DNA from: Methylobacterium oryzae
GTDB lineage: Bacteria; Pseudomonadota; Alphaproteobacteria; Rhizobiales; Beijerinckiaceae
Direction of reading: 5' to 3'
Assembly: GCF_021398735.1 (NCBI RefSeq)
Contig: NZ_CP090349.1
Coordinates: 2,923,001 to 2,987,000 of the forward strand
DNA length: 64,000 bases
The notes beneath the pieces are model-generated. The model was given only the letters and a program-made list of their open reading frames with translations. It was not told the DNA's origin and made no database searches. The translations under genes and the position numbers were made by a program. Below, piece by piece: positions 18,459-33,855 of the stretch (its first letter is position 1; each line of letters starts with the position of its first letter).

Positions 18459-19790
18459 TCACCTCGCGCTGAAGGCAGGATCGAGCGGCACCGTGTCCGG
18501 TGCCGGAGCGGGTTCGAGCCGCGCCGCCAGGACGACCGCGACGAGGAACAGCAGCCCTTCCGCGGCGAAGACCGCCGCGTAGGCCTGGACGGGTTCGGCG
18601 GTGACCAGCCGGACGGCGTCGACCGCCACGGCCCCGAGGAAGCCGCCGGCCCCGAAGGCGACGCCCTGCGCGGCGCCCCAGACGCCCATGCGGGTGCCGC
18701 GCTCCCGCGCGTCGCCGCGGCCGGCGAGCGCCATCATCGAGCCGATGGCGGCGACCGCGTAGGCGCCGTTGGCCACCCCGAGGGCGAAGACCGTCGCGCG
18801 CAGGGGGAAGTCCGATCCCGCCGCCGCGCCGCTCGCCAGGGCGAAGAGGGCGGCGGCCGAGCCGGCGCAGCCGATCCCGATCCAGAGCCGCAGGGAGGCG
18901 AGGACGGTGCCGCGGGCGAGGAGCGTCACCGCCGCCACCAGCAGCATGCCGGCGAGCACGCCGCCGTGCTGGAGGCCGGCGAGCTTGGTGGTGGCGCCGG
19001 GGCTCATCGCGAAGACGAGGCCGGCATAGGGCTCCAGTATCAGCTCCTGGGCGCTGTAGGCCAGCATCGACACGAAGACGAAGATCGTGAAGGTCCGGCT
19101 CACGGGGTCGGCCAGCACGTGGGCCAGCACGGTGAAGAACGGGCGGCGCGCCTCCGCGGGCTCGGGCGCCCGGACCGGCAGGCGGCGCTCGACGCCGGCG
19201 ACCGCGAGCGCCGCCACGCAGAAGGCGACGAGCGAGACCGTGCCCGACACCGCCACGAGGCGCGGGCCGGAGAACGGGTCGAGGAAGTGCCCGGCGAGCG
19301 GCGCCGTGACGGCGAAGCCGACGATCATCATCACCCAGACGACGGTGGCGGCCGCGCCCCGCCGGGCCGGCGCGACGCCGCCCGAGAGCAGGACGAGGAG
19401 GGAGGTCCCGGCCGCGCCGACGCCCATGCCGACGCACAGGAACGAGAGGGCGGCGAGCGCCAGCCCCAGGGCGAGGCTCTCGGCCGCCAGCGCGGTGCCG
19501 CAGGCGGCGCCGAACCCGCCGAGGCAGAGGGCCGCCATGCCGCCGACGATCCAGGGGGTGCGCCGGCCGCTGCGGTCGGAGCCGTAGCCCCAGCGCGGGC
19601 GCAGGACCTGCACGGCGTAGTGCAGGGCGACCAGCAGGCCCGGCACGAGGGCGGGCAGCGCCAATTCCACCACCATGACCCGGTTGAGGGTGGCGGTCAT
19701 CAGCACGACGACGCTGCCCAGCGCGGTCTGGACGAGGCCGAGGCGGACGATCTGGGGCCAGCCGAGGCCCGTGCCGGGGTCCGGTGCCAT
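18459..19790 (-). CDS. bch2: BCH2/PucC-family transporter (ORF428 type)
   Basis: A 443-residue, 12-helix major-facilitator protein of the PucC/BCH2/LhaA family (TATLNRVMVVELALPALVPGLLV opening; WGYGSDRSGRRTPWI loop). Members help deliver or protect bacteriochlorophyll during antenna assembly. Its place between bchG and bchP is that of R. capsulatus orf428. A paralogue, lhaA, lies in the superoperon. The ATG overlaps the bchG stop by one base (TGATG). Confidence 0.88.
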   Translation of the reverse strand: MAPDPGTGLGWPQIVRLGLVQTALGSVVVLMTATLNRVMVVELALPALVPGLLVALHYAVQVLRPRWGYGSDRSGRRTPWIVGGMAALCLGGFGAACGTALAAESLALGLALAALSFLCVGMGVGAAGTSLLVLLSGGVAPARRGAAATVVWVMMIVGFAVTAPLAGHFLDPFSGPRLVAVSGTVSLVAFCVAALAVAGVERRLPVRAPEPAEARRPFFTVLAHVLADPVSRTFTIFVFVSMLAYSAQELILEPYAGLVFAMSPGATTKLAGLQHGGVLAGMLLVAAVTLLARGTVLASLRLWIGIGCAGSAAALFALASGAAAGSDFPLRATVFALGVANGAYAVAAIGSMMALAGRGDARERGTRMGVWGAAQGVAFGAGGFLGAVAVDAVRLVTAEPVQAYAAVFAAEGLLFLVAVVLAARLEPAPAPDTVPLDPAFSAR

Positions 19791-20674
19791 CACGCCCCTC
19801 CCACCAGCGGGCGCAGCGCGAAGGCCGAGACCAGCATGCCGAGGACGTAGAGGGTGGTGCCGGTGCCGTTGTACCAGATCGCCCGCTCCCGGGGATTCTC
19901 CAGGAACCGGGCCATCAGGGCGAACTGCCCGGCGAGCAGCGCGGCGACGAGGCCGGCGTGCCAGTAGCGCTCCCAGCCGACGAGGAGCGCGATCACCGCC
20001 ACCTGCGGCAGGGCCATGACCAGGCAGGCGAAGCGCGCGGCGCGCTCGGAGCCCATCTGCACCGGCAGCGACAGCAGCCCCATCCGGCGGTCGCCCTCCA
20101 CGGACTTGAAGTCGTTGAGGGTCATGATGCCGTGGGCCCCGGCCGCGTAGAGCAGCGCCACCAGGAGCACCCGCCGGTCGGGCAGGGCGGCGGCCATGAC
20201 GGCGGCGCCGGTGAACCAGGGCAGCCCCTCGTAGCAGAGCGCCACCGCGGCGTTGCCCCACCAGCCGTTCCGCTTCAGCCGCACCGGCGGCGCCGAGTAG
20301 ATCCAAGCCAGGACCAGCCCGAACAGCGCGGCCCCGAGGATCCAGGGCCCGAGCGCGGCGGCCACCGCCAGCGACAGCGCCGTCCAGGCGAGCGCGAGGT
20401 AGAGCCCCCAGCGGCCCGGGATCCGCCCGGAGGGGATCGGCCGGTTCGGCTCGTTGATCGCGTCGACGTGGCGGTCGAACCAGTCGTTGGCGGCCTGGCT
20501 GGTGGCGCAGACCAGCGGGCCGGCCAGCAGGATGCCGGCGGCGATCACCGGCCACTGGCCGCTGGCCGGCTGGCCCGAGGAGATCACCCCGCAGGCGAAG
20601 GCCCACATCGGCGCGAACCACGTGAGCGGCTTCAGCAGCTCGATGACTGCGCTCGGGGCGGGCGTAGCGGTCAT
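19790..20674 (-). CDS. bchG: Bacteriochlorophyll synthase BchG
   Basis: A 294-residue UbiA-type membrane prenyltransferase that adds geranylgeranyl (or phytyl) diphosphate to bacteriochlorophyllide a. The first Asp-rich motif NDWFDRHVD is at 63-71, and a second, NDFKSVEGDR, follows. It is first in the bchG-bch2-bchP-tspO operon. Its promoter has a PpsR palindrome on the -35 box. The predicted transcript start is at or beside the ATG, so the mRNA may be leaderless; no purine-rich ribosome site is seen. Confidence 0.95.
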   Translation of the reverse strand: MTATPAPSAVIELLKPLTWFAPMWAFACGVISSGQPASGQWPVIAAGILLAGPLVCATSQAANDWFDRHVDAINEPNRPIPSGRIPGRWGLYLALAWTALSLAVAAALGPWILGAALFGLVLAWIYSAPPVRLKRNGWWGNAAVALCYEGLPWFTGAAVMAAALPDRRVLLVALLYAAGAHGIMTLNDFKSVEGDRRMGLLSLPVQMGSERAARFACLVMALPQVAVIALLVGWERYWHAGLVAALLAGQFALMARFLENPRERAIWYNGTGTTLYVLGMLVSAFALRPLVGGA

Positions 20675-20680
20675 GACGGG

Positions 20681-20708
20681 AGGCTACCGGCGCCCGGCGG
20701 GGTGTCAA
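20681..20708 (-). promoter_or_regulatory. Predicted sigma70 promoter of bchG
   Basis: On the minus strand TTGACA (20708-20703) is followed after 16 bases by TAGCCT (20686-20681). The start site would fall at about 20674-20675, which is the bchG ATG itself. The -35 hexamer is the inner half of the PpsR-type palindrome. Confidence 0.6.
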
Positions 20709-20720
20709 GCCAGATTTACA
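20703..20720. promoter_or_regulatory. PpsR/CrtJ box upstream of bchG
   Basis: TGTCAAGCCAGATTTACA matches the PpsR/CrtJ consensus TGT-N12-ACA exactly. On the minus strand one half-site is the TTGACA of the bchG promoter, so bound PpsR would block RNA polymerase. ppsR itself is the neighbouring gene upstream. Confidence 0.72.
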
Positions 20721-21020
20721 CCGCGCGCCAGCATGTGCGCGACGTTTGTCGAATAAATACAGCGGCGGACCAGAAATACATTATCCGGAACACCGAAAAA
20801 CCGTGCCGGCGGGACCGCCCGCGCGGGCGCTTTCCGGCGCTCCGGCGGCGCCCCGGGCGCTCCCGGCGACCCCCGTCCGCGAGGACGATTCCGGGATCTT
20901 CGAGGCCTTCGGTGCCGGGATCCGAGGGGGTCCGGCGGGCCCCGCCGTGCGCACCTTCGGGGGATGGGATGGGATTGGATGGGATGGGTGCCGCCGCGCC
21001 CGGAGGCCGCGCCCGGATCC
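20721..21020. other. Intergenic region between ppsR end and bchG operator (300 bp)
   Basis: No gene seen. 20740-20800 is unusually A/T-rich (runs such as GAATAAATACA and GAAATACATTATCC) and could hold upstream promoter elements for bchG. 20820-20960 has several GC-rich hairpins suited to ending ppsR transcription. A GGGAT repeat follows at 20961. Confidence 0.5.
20961..20988 (+). repeat. GGGAT pentanucleotide repeat, G-quadruplex motif
   Basis: Five GGGAT-like units with one TGGAT interruption, giving at least five GGG runs spaced 2 to 7 bases apart on the plus strand. That satisfies the usual quadruplex rule. It lies 33 bases past the ppsR stop, in the template strand for ppsR transcription. 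Confidence 0.6.
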
Positions 21021-22460
21021 TCAGATGTCCTCGACCGGGCCGTCCAGATCGCCGACGCCGTAGCGCCGCATCTTGGCGTAGAGGCCCTGCCGGCTCAGGC
21101 CGAGCATCTCGGCCGCCGAGGCCCGGTTGTCCCGGGTGATCCGCAGGGCCGCCTCGATGCAGAGCTTCTCGATCAGGTCGGTCGTCTCGCGCACCAGGGT
21201 CTTCATCGAGACCCGGCCGACCAGCTCGGTCATCTGCTCCACCGAGCGGGGCACCTCCCGCCCGACCCCGGGGCGCCCTTCGGCGATCCGCCGCGGGCCC
21301 GACCGGATGGCGAAGCCCAGGCAGGGGCGGGCGCCGGCCACCGACACGGCGGCGACCTCCACGTCCTCCATGCCGCCGTAGGCGCCGCGGACGACGGTGG
21401 CGAAGCGGCGCACGGCGCCGTGGTCGACGAGGGTCGCGAACAGCGCCTGCGCCTCGGTCTCGTCGCGGCCGAGCCAGTGGTCGAGGGTGCGCCCGCGGGC
21501 CTGGCCCACCGTGGCGAGCTGCGCCAGTTCCAGGAAGGCGGCGTTGGCCATGAGGATCCGCCGCGCCGAATCGGTGACCACGAAGCCCTCCGGCATCGCC
21601 TCGATCACCGCGGCGGTGGGCGCCTCCTGGTCGGGCCCGGGCGCCGCCGTCGCCGGGTCGGCGACCAGCTGCAGCAGCGCGCTCGCGCCGCCCTCGCCCC
21701 GGAACAGCGAGGCCGAGACCGTGACCTCCCCGCGCCCGTGCTGCAGCGCCGCCCGGATCTCGCCCGCCTGCCCGGTCGCCCGCAGGGCGGCGAACTGCGC
21801 CTCCAGGGCCCGGGTGCTGGCGGGGTCGAACAGCTCGACGGCGTCCTGCCCGGCGATGCGCTTGGCCGGGCGCCCGAGGAGGCGCGCCGCGGCCGGGTTG
21901 GCCTCGGCCACCCGGCGCGTGCCGGCATCGACCACCAGCACCGGCTCGCCGGAGATCTGGAACAGGAGCCGGTAGCGGGTCTCGGCGGCGCGGAGCCGGT
22001 CGTAGTCCCGCTCCAGGGCCTGCTGGGTCTCCACCAGCCGGCGCTGCAGGGCCGCCACCGCCCGCATGTCGCGCCCGAGCACGAGGATCGGGCCGCCCTC
22101 CGAGGGCCGGATCGACGCGTAGCGGATCGGCAGGTCGGCGCCGTCGGGCGAGGGGTGGTTCACCTGGCGCCAGCGGGTGATGCCGTCGGCCCCGGCGTCC
22201 CGCAGCAGGGCGTCGACCTTCGGGCGGCTCTCCACCGTGACGGTGTCGATCCAGCGCCGGCCCAGCCAGCCCGCCACGGTCTCGGCCGCGAGGTCGGCGC
22301 CGACCGTGGCGTCCCGAATCACCCCGTCCGCGTCGATCACCAGGGAGAGGTCCGCGGACGCCGCGACGATGCGCCCGACCGCCTCGCCCTGGAGGAGGCC
22401 GGCCACCTGCTGCAGGGCCGCGGGCGGCGACTGCGGGGAGGGGCGGGGCTGAGGGGTCAC
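21021..22460 (-). CDS. ppsR: Photosynthesis repressor PpsR/CrtJ
   Basis: A 479-residue regulator with three PAS-like segments (about 30-130, 165-270 and 295-400) and a C-terminal Fis-type helix-turn-helix (AAEMLGLSRQGLYAKMRRYG). PpsR binds TGT-N12-ACA sites and represses bch, crt and puc genes in oxygen. The Cys before the DNA-binding domain (LIEKLCIEAAL) is kept, but the other redox Cys of Rhodobacter PpsR (in LLLCQIDPA) aligns with a non-Cys position here (ALLQLVADPA). Starts GTG 22460 or GTG 22466 are both possible. It follows ppaA by 35 bases. Confidence 0.92.
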   Translation of the reverse strand: MTPQPRPSPQSPPAALQQVAGLLQGEAVGRIVAASADLSLVIDADGVIRDATVGADLAAETVAGWLGRRWIDTVTVESRPKVDALLRDAGADGITRWRQVNHPSPDGADLPIRYASIRPSEGGPILVLGRDMRAVAALQRRLVETQQALERDYDRLRAAETRYRLLFQISGEPVLVVDAGTRRVAEANPAAARLLGRPAKRIAGQDAVELFDPASTRALEAQFAALRATGQAGEIRAALQHGRGEVTVSASLFRGEGGASALLQLVADPATAAPGPDQEAPTAAVIEAMPEGFVVTDSARRILMANAAFLELAQLATVGQARGRTLDHWLGRDETEAQALFATLVDHGAVRRFATVVRGAYGGMEDVEVAAVSVAGARPCLGFAIRSGPRRIAEGRPGVGREVPRSVEQMTELVGRVSMKTLVRETTDLIEKLCIEAALRITRDNRASAAEMLGLSRQGLYAKMRRYGVGDLDGPVEDI

Positions 22461-22495
22461 GGTCACCGCAATGTGATAGTCGGTTGGAGGCCCTT

Positions 22496-23386
22496 TCAGC
22501 AGGCCAAGGCCTGTCTGTCCAGCAAAGCTTCCGCCGCGGCGGGCGCGAGGCACGCGTCCGACGCGCAGGCATCCGCCCCGACGATCCCCGCCTCGCCGCC
22601 GTGGCGCGCGAAGAAGGGGCCGCCGACCAGCACCCGGACGTCCCGGTTGCGCGAGACCCGGCGCACCTCCGCCACCGTCGCCGTCAGGACCGGCAGCAGG
22701 ACGTCGCAGGAGAGCGACAGGCCGACCACGTCGAACCAGTCGGACCGGAGCAGGTCCAGGGGGTCGACCCCCGGCCCGGGCACCGCGGTGGTCACGTCCC
22801 AGCCGGCCTCCCGGAAGAAGCTCGCGACCAGCGACAGGCCGAAGACGTGGGTCTCGCCCGGGCAGGGCAGCAGCAGGACGCTGCGCCCGTTGGCCGGGAC
22901 CGATTCGCTCTCCAGCTCGGCGCAGAGGCGGCGGCTCACGGTGTGGAGCCGCCCGAGGGCCTCGGTCACCGCCAGGAAGTCGCAGGCATCCTCCTCCCAG
23001 AGGGCGCCGAGGTGCCGGGCGGCCGGGGCGAGCAGGTCGAGGAGCAGGCGCGGGAGCGGCAGGCCGCCGTCGCGCAGGGCGTCCACGCGGGCGTCGAGGT
23101 CGACCGGGCCGGAGGCCAGGAGCAGGGCGCTGAAGTCGGCGATCTCCCGCGCGCTCGGCGCCCGGTCCGCCGGGACGGCGCGGCCGGCGGGCCGGTGGGC
23201 CAGCATCAGGCGGGGCAGGATCTCCGCCTCGACGACCTTGGCGAGCGCGTCGGGCACAGGCCTGTGCAGGTCGGGCCAGCCGAGGGCCGCCTCGCGGAAC
23301 ACGGGGAGCCCGTCGCTCACGGGGCTGCAGCCGGCCGCGGACGGACCGTGATCCAGACGGCCACCGAAATGCCTCCAGTTTCCCAT
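22496..23386 (-). CDS. ppaA: Cobalamin-binding antirepressor PpaA/AerR
   Basis: A 296-residue photosynthesis regulator of the AerR/PpaA type: helical N-terminal part and a C-terminal B12-binding (SCHIC) domain with the LPCPGETHVFGLSLV motif, whose His lies where the cobalt ligand is expected. In Rhodobacter the B12-bound form counteracts PpsR/CrtJ, giving light-dependent relief of repression. ATG 23386 is chosen because AGGGAGG lies six bases upstream; the ATG at 23392 is directly abutted by that site. It is upstream of and probably co-transcribed with ppsR, and divergent from bchF. Confidence 0.9.
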   Translation of the reverse strand: MGNWRHFGGRLDHGPSAAGCSPVSDGLPVFREAALGWPDLHRPVPDALAKVVEAEILPRLMLAHRPAGRAVPADRAPSAREIADFSALLLASGPVDLDARVDALRDGGLPLPRLLLDLLAPAARHLGALWEEDACDFLAVTEALGRLHTVSRRLCAELESESVPANGRSVLLLPCPGETHVFGLSLVASFFREAGWDVTTAVPGPGVDPLDLLRSDWFDVVGLSLSCDVLLPVLTATVAEVRRVSRNRDVRVLVGGPFFARHGGEAGIVGADACASDACLAPAAAEALLDRQALAC

Positions 23387-23612
23387 CGGCATCCTCCCTG
23401 AGACGGCCCCGTCCCGGAAGGGCCGGCGGATCCGCTCGCGCGCTCGGTGTGGCGTTGCTCGCCCGTCTATTCTTCGTGTCCGTCAGTTCCTGAGTCTGAC
23501 AAGCCGAACGGCAGCAATCTCTGCCGCCACGGCCGACGATACGCTTCCTGACGATCTTGGCAATGATCTTATTCGAAGAAAAAATATCCCTGCCACTGTC
23601 ATGTCGTGGAAG

Positions 23613-23624
23613 CGTCAAGCGCAC

Positions 23625-23630
<6 letters not shown>
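23613..23630. promoter_or_regulatory. PpsR-type palindrome upstream of bchF
   Basis: CGTCAAGCGCACTTGACA is nearly a perfect palindrome and differs from TGT-N12-ACA only in the first base. Its right half provides TTGACA, the -35 of the bchF promoter. The layout is the same as at bchG. Confidence 0.65.
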
Positions 23631-25481
<1,851 letters not shown>

Positions 25482-25485
25482 AGCC

Positions 25486-27052
25486 ATGCAGCTCACGCTC
25501 TGGACCTACGAGGGACCTCCTCACATCGGCGCGATGCGCGTCGCCACGGCGATGTCCGGGCTGCACTACGTGCTGCACGCGCCGCAGGGCGACACCTACG
25601 CCGACCTGCTGTTCACGATGATCGAGCGGCGGGACGCCCGCCCGCCCGTCACCTACACGACCTTCCGCGCCCAGGATCTCGGCCGCGACACCGCCGAGCT
25701 GTTCAAGCAGGCGGTCTCGGCCGCCCACGCGCGGTTTCAGCCCCAGGCGATGATCGTCGGCGCCTCCTGCACCGCCGAGCTGATTCAGGACGATCCGGGC
25801 GGCCTCGCCAAGGCGCTCGACCTGCCGATCCCGGTGATTCCGCTGGAATTGCCCGCCTACCAGAAGAAGGAGAACTGGGGCGCGTCGGAGACCTTCTACC
25901 GCCTCGTCCGGGCGCTCGCCGGTCCGCCCGCCCCGCATCCGGCGCGGGAACCCAGGCAGCGCCCGCTCTGCAACATCCTGGGACCGACGGCGCTGGGCTT
26001 CCGCCACCGGGACGACCTGATCGAGATCCGCCGGCTGCTCGACACCCTCGGCATCGCGGTCAACGTCGTGGCACCGCTAGGCGCCTCGCCCGCCGATCTG
26101 GGCCGGCTGCGCGAGGCCGATTTCAACGTCGTGCTCTACCCCGAGACCGCCCGGTCGGCCGCGGACTACCTGAAGAAGAGTTTCGGGCAGCCGTTCACGC
26201 AGACCGTCCCGATCGGCGTCGGCGGCACCCGCCGGTTCGTCGAGGAGGTTGCGAGCCTCGCCGGGATCGACCCGGCACCGGTGCTCGACGGCCCCGGCTC
26301 GCGGCTGCCCTGGTACTCCCGCTCGGTCGATTCGACGTATCTCACGGCCAAGCGCGTCTTCGTCTTCGGCGACGCGACCCACGCCATCGGTATCGCCCGG
26401 GTCGCCGCCAAGGAACTCGGCTTCACCGTCGTGGGACTGGGCACCTACGGCCGCGAATTCGCCCGCGAGGTTCGCGCCGAGGCGGCCGAGCACGGCATCG
26501 AGGCGCTGATCACCGACGATTACCTCGACGTCGAGGCGGCGATCCGCGCGGCCGCGCCGGAACTGGTGCTCGGCACCCAGATGGAGCGCCACGTCGCGAA
26601 GCGGCTCGGCATCCCCTGCGCGGTGATCTCCGCGCCGGTGCACGTCCAGGACTTCCCGGCCCGCTACGCCCCGCAGATGGGGTTCGAGGGCGCCAACGTC
26701 CTGTTCGACACCCTGGTCCATCCGCTGATGATGGGCCTCGAAGAGCACCTCCTCGGCATGTTCCGGGAGGATCCCGAATTCCACGACGGCGTCGGCCCCT
26801 CGCATCTCGGCGGCAAGTCCTACGGGACTCCGGCGGACGGGGCGTTCGAGGCCGCGGAACGGGCGCCGGCCGACACCCCTCCGACGCCGGCGCCCGTTCC
26901 GATTCTTCTGGACCGGGCCGCAGCGTGGTCGCCCGAGGCCGAGAAGGAACTCAAGAAGATCCCGTTCTTCGTGCGGGGCAAGGCGCGCACCAACACCGAG
27001 ACCTTCGCCCGGGAGCGGCATCTGCCGCTCATCACCGTCGAGACCCTCTACG

Positions 27053-27078
<26 letters not shown>
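25486..27078 (+). CDS. bchB: Light-independent protochlorophyllide reductase subunit B
   Basis: A 530-residue partner of BchN. The N-terminal [18 protein letters not shown] carries the Asp/Gly features of the family, GASCTAEL is a cluster-site region, and the C-terminal domain ([16 protein letters not shown]) is the usual small DNA-binding-like extension. It starts four bases after bchN and overlaps bchH by 26 bases. Confidence 0.95.
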
Positions 27079-31647
<4,569 letters not shown>

Positions 31648-31663
31648 GTCTGGAGTTCGACCG

Positions 31664-32413
31664 ATGGCCAGCGCCAGCTACGACGCCCGCCGGGGCGAGC
31701 TGACCACCTACTTCGACCGCACCGCGGTCGAGGCGTGGTCGCGCCTGACCTCGGACGCCCCGGTGAGCCGGATCCGCGCCACCGTGCGGGCCGGGCGCGA
31801 CGCCATGCGGGCGACGCTGCTGTCCTGGCTCCCGGCCGACATGACGGGCTCACGCCTGCTCGATGCCGGCTGCGGCACCGGGGCGCTCAGCGTCGAGGCG
31901 GCGCGGCGGGGCGCCGAGGTGGTGGCGATCGACGTCTCGCCGACGCTGATCGGGCTGGCGCAGGAGCGGCTGCCGGCGATCGCGGGCGCGGGGCGCATCG
32001 ACTTCCGGGTGGGCGACATGCTCGATCCGGCGCTCGGCCGGTTCGACCACGTCGTGGCGATGGATTCGCTGATCCACTACCGCGCCGCCGACATCGCCCG
32101 GGCGCTGGCGGTGCTAGGCGCGCGCACGGACGGCTCGGTGCTGTTCACCGTAGCGCCGCGCACGGCGCTCCTGACGGTGATGCACGCGGCCGGGAAGTTC
32201 TTCCCGCGCGGCGATCGCTCGCCCGCCATCGTGCCGGTGACCGAGGGCGGGCTGCGGCGGCGGATCGCCTCGGAGAGGGCCCTCGACGGCTTCGCCTGGG
32301 CGCGGTCGCACCGGATCAACAGCGGATTCTACCTGTCGAACGCGGTGGCGCTGACGCGCGCCCTGCCTCACCGCGCGGATGGTCGGCCAATGACACCCGG
32401 GGCGCGACCATGA
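31664..32413 (+). CDS. bchM: Mg-protoporphyrin IX O-methyltransferase BchM
   Basis: A 249-residue SAM-dependent enzyme that methylates the C13 propionate of Mg-protoporphyrin IX, making the AcsF substrate. SAM motif I LLDAGCGTG is at 65-73. The C-terminal RINSGFYLSNAVALTR is typical of BchM. Its stop overlaps the lhaA start (ATGA). Confidence 0.94.
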   Translation: MASASYDARRGELTTYFDRTAVEAWSRLTSDAPVSRIRATVRAGRDAMRATLLSWLPADMTGSRLLDAGCGTGALSVEAARRGAEVVAIDVSPTLIGLAQERLPAIAGAGRIDFRVGDMLDPALGRFDHVVAMDSLIHYRAADIARALAVLGARTDGSVLFTVAPRTALLTVMHAAGKFFPRGDRSPAIVPVTEGGLRRRIASERALDGFAWARSHRINSGFYLSNAVALTRALPHRADGRPMTPGARP

Positions 32414-33837
32414 CCCCCGCCCGCAAGCTCACCGAGGCCCTGATGCGCCTCGGCCCGGCGCTGCTTCCCTTCGCGGACGCCGCCACCGCCGAGCTGCCGC
32501 TGGGACGGCTGCTCCGCCTCGCCCTGTTCCAGGTCACCGTCGGCATGGCCGCGGTGCTGCTGATCGGCACCCTCAACCGGGTGATGATCGTCGAGCTCGG
32601 CGTTCCGGCCTGGATCGTCGCGATGATGCTGGCGCTGCCGCTGGTCTTCGCGCCCCTGCGGGCGCTGGTCGGCTTCCGCTCGGACACCCACCGCTCGGTG
32701 CTGGGCTGGCGGCGCGTCCCCTACATCTGGTTCGGCACGCTGCTCCAGTTCGGCGGCCTCGCGATCATGCCGTTCGCCCTGCTGATCCTGTCGGGCGACA
32801 CGACCGGGCCGCTCTGGGTCGGCAACCTCGCGGCGGCGCTCGCCTTCCTCCTGGTCGGCGCGGGCCTGCACACGACCCAGACCGTCGGGCTGGCGCTCGC
32901 CACCGACCTCGCCCCGGCGCACGCGCGCCCGAAGGTGGTGGCGCTGCTCTGCGCGGCGCTCCTGTTCGGCATGATGGCGAGCGCGGTGCTGTTCGGCCTG
33001 TTCCTCGCCCATTTCTCACCCGTCCGGCTGATCCAGGTGATCCAGGGCGCGGCGCTGGTCACGATCATCCTCAACGGGTTCGCCCTCTGGAAGCAGGAGC
33101 CCCGCGATCCGAACCGGACGCGGACGGCACCGCAGCGCGACTTCCGGTCCTCCTGGCAGGCCTATGCGGGGCAGGGCACCGCCCGGCGACGCCTCGTGGC
33201 GATCGGCCTCGGCACGGCGGGCTTCTCGATGCAGGACATCCTGCTCGAACCCTACGGCGGTCAGATCCTGCACCTCTCGGTGGCGGCCACCACGGCGCTG
33301 ACCGCGCTGCTGGCCGCTGGAGGCGGGCTCGGCCTGCTGGTCGCGGCGCGCTGGCTCGGGCGCGGGGGCGACCCGTTCCGCGTCTCCGCGGTGGGCGTCG
33401 GGATCGGGATCCTGGCCTTCTCGGCAGTGGTCTTCGCCGCCCCGCTCGCCTCGGCCGACCTGTTCGCCGCGGGCGTGAGCCTGATCGGCCTCGGCGGCGG
33501 CCTGTTCGCCCACGGCACGCTCACCGCCTCGATGAACCGCGCCGGCCCCGAGGATACCGGGCTCGCCCTCGGTGCCTGGGGCGCCGTGCAGGCGACCGCG
33601 GCCGGGCTGTCGATCGCGGCGAGCGGCCTCGTGCGCGACGTCGGCGGCGCCATCGCCCAGTCGGGGGTGCTCGGCGAGGGCATGAACGAGCCCGCCATCG
33701 GCTACCTCATCGTCTACCACATCGAGATCGCCCTGCTGTTCGCGGCGCTGCTCGCGCTCGGACCGCTGGTGCGTGAGGACGCCCGGATACGAGTTCGAGA
33801 CAGCATCACCGACGGCCTCGCCGGCCGCACAGCCTGA
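32410..33837 (+). CDS. lhaA: Light-harvesting/photosynthetic complex assembly protein LhaA (PucC family)
   Basis: A 475-residue, 12-helix MFS-type protein of the PucC/BCH2/LhaA family, needed for LH1 assembly around the reaction centre in Rhodobacter. Signatures are LIGTLNRVMIVELGVP and GFRSDTHRSVLGWRRVPYI. It lies just before puhA, as in other purple bacteria (lhaA-puhA). It is a paralogue of the bch2 product. Confidence 0.93.
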   Translation: MTPARKLTEALMRLGPALLPFADAATAELPLGRLLRLALFQVTVGMAAVLLIGTLNRVMIVELGVPAWIVAMMLALPLVFAPLRALVGFRSDTHRSVLGWRRVPYIWFGTLLQFGGLAIMPFALLILSGDTTGPLWVGNLAAALAFLLVGAGLHTTQTVGLALATDLAPAHARPKVVALLCAALLFGMMASAVLFGLFLAHFSPVRLIQVIQGAALVTIILNGFALWKQEPRDPNRTRTAPQRDFRSSWQAYAGQGTARRRLVAIGLGTAGFSMQDILLEPYGGQILHLSVAATTALTALLAAGGGLGLLVAARWLGRGGDPFRVSAVGVGIGILAFSAVVFAAPLASADLFAAGVSLIGLGGGLFAHGTLTASMNRAGPEDTGLALGAWGAVQATAAGLSIAASGLVRDVGGAIAQSGVLGEGMNEPAIGYLIVYHIEIALLFAALLALGPLVREDARIRVRDSITDGLAGRTA

Positions 33838-33855
33838 GACTTGGGGAGGACAGCC

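Noticed and set aside
20744..20760. Second PpsR site (TGTCGAATAAATACA)
   Set aside because: Spacing between TGT and ACA is 9 rather than 12, so it does not fit the consensus.
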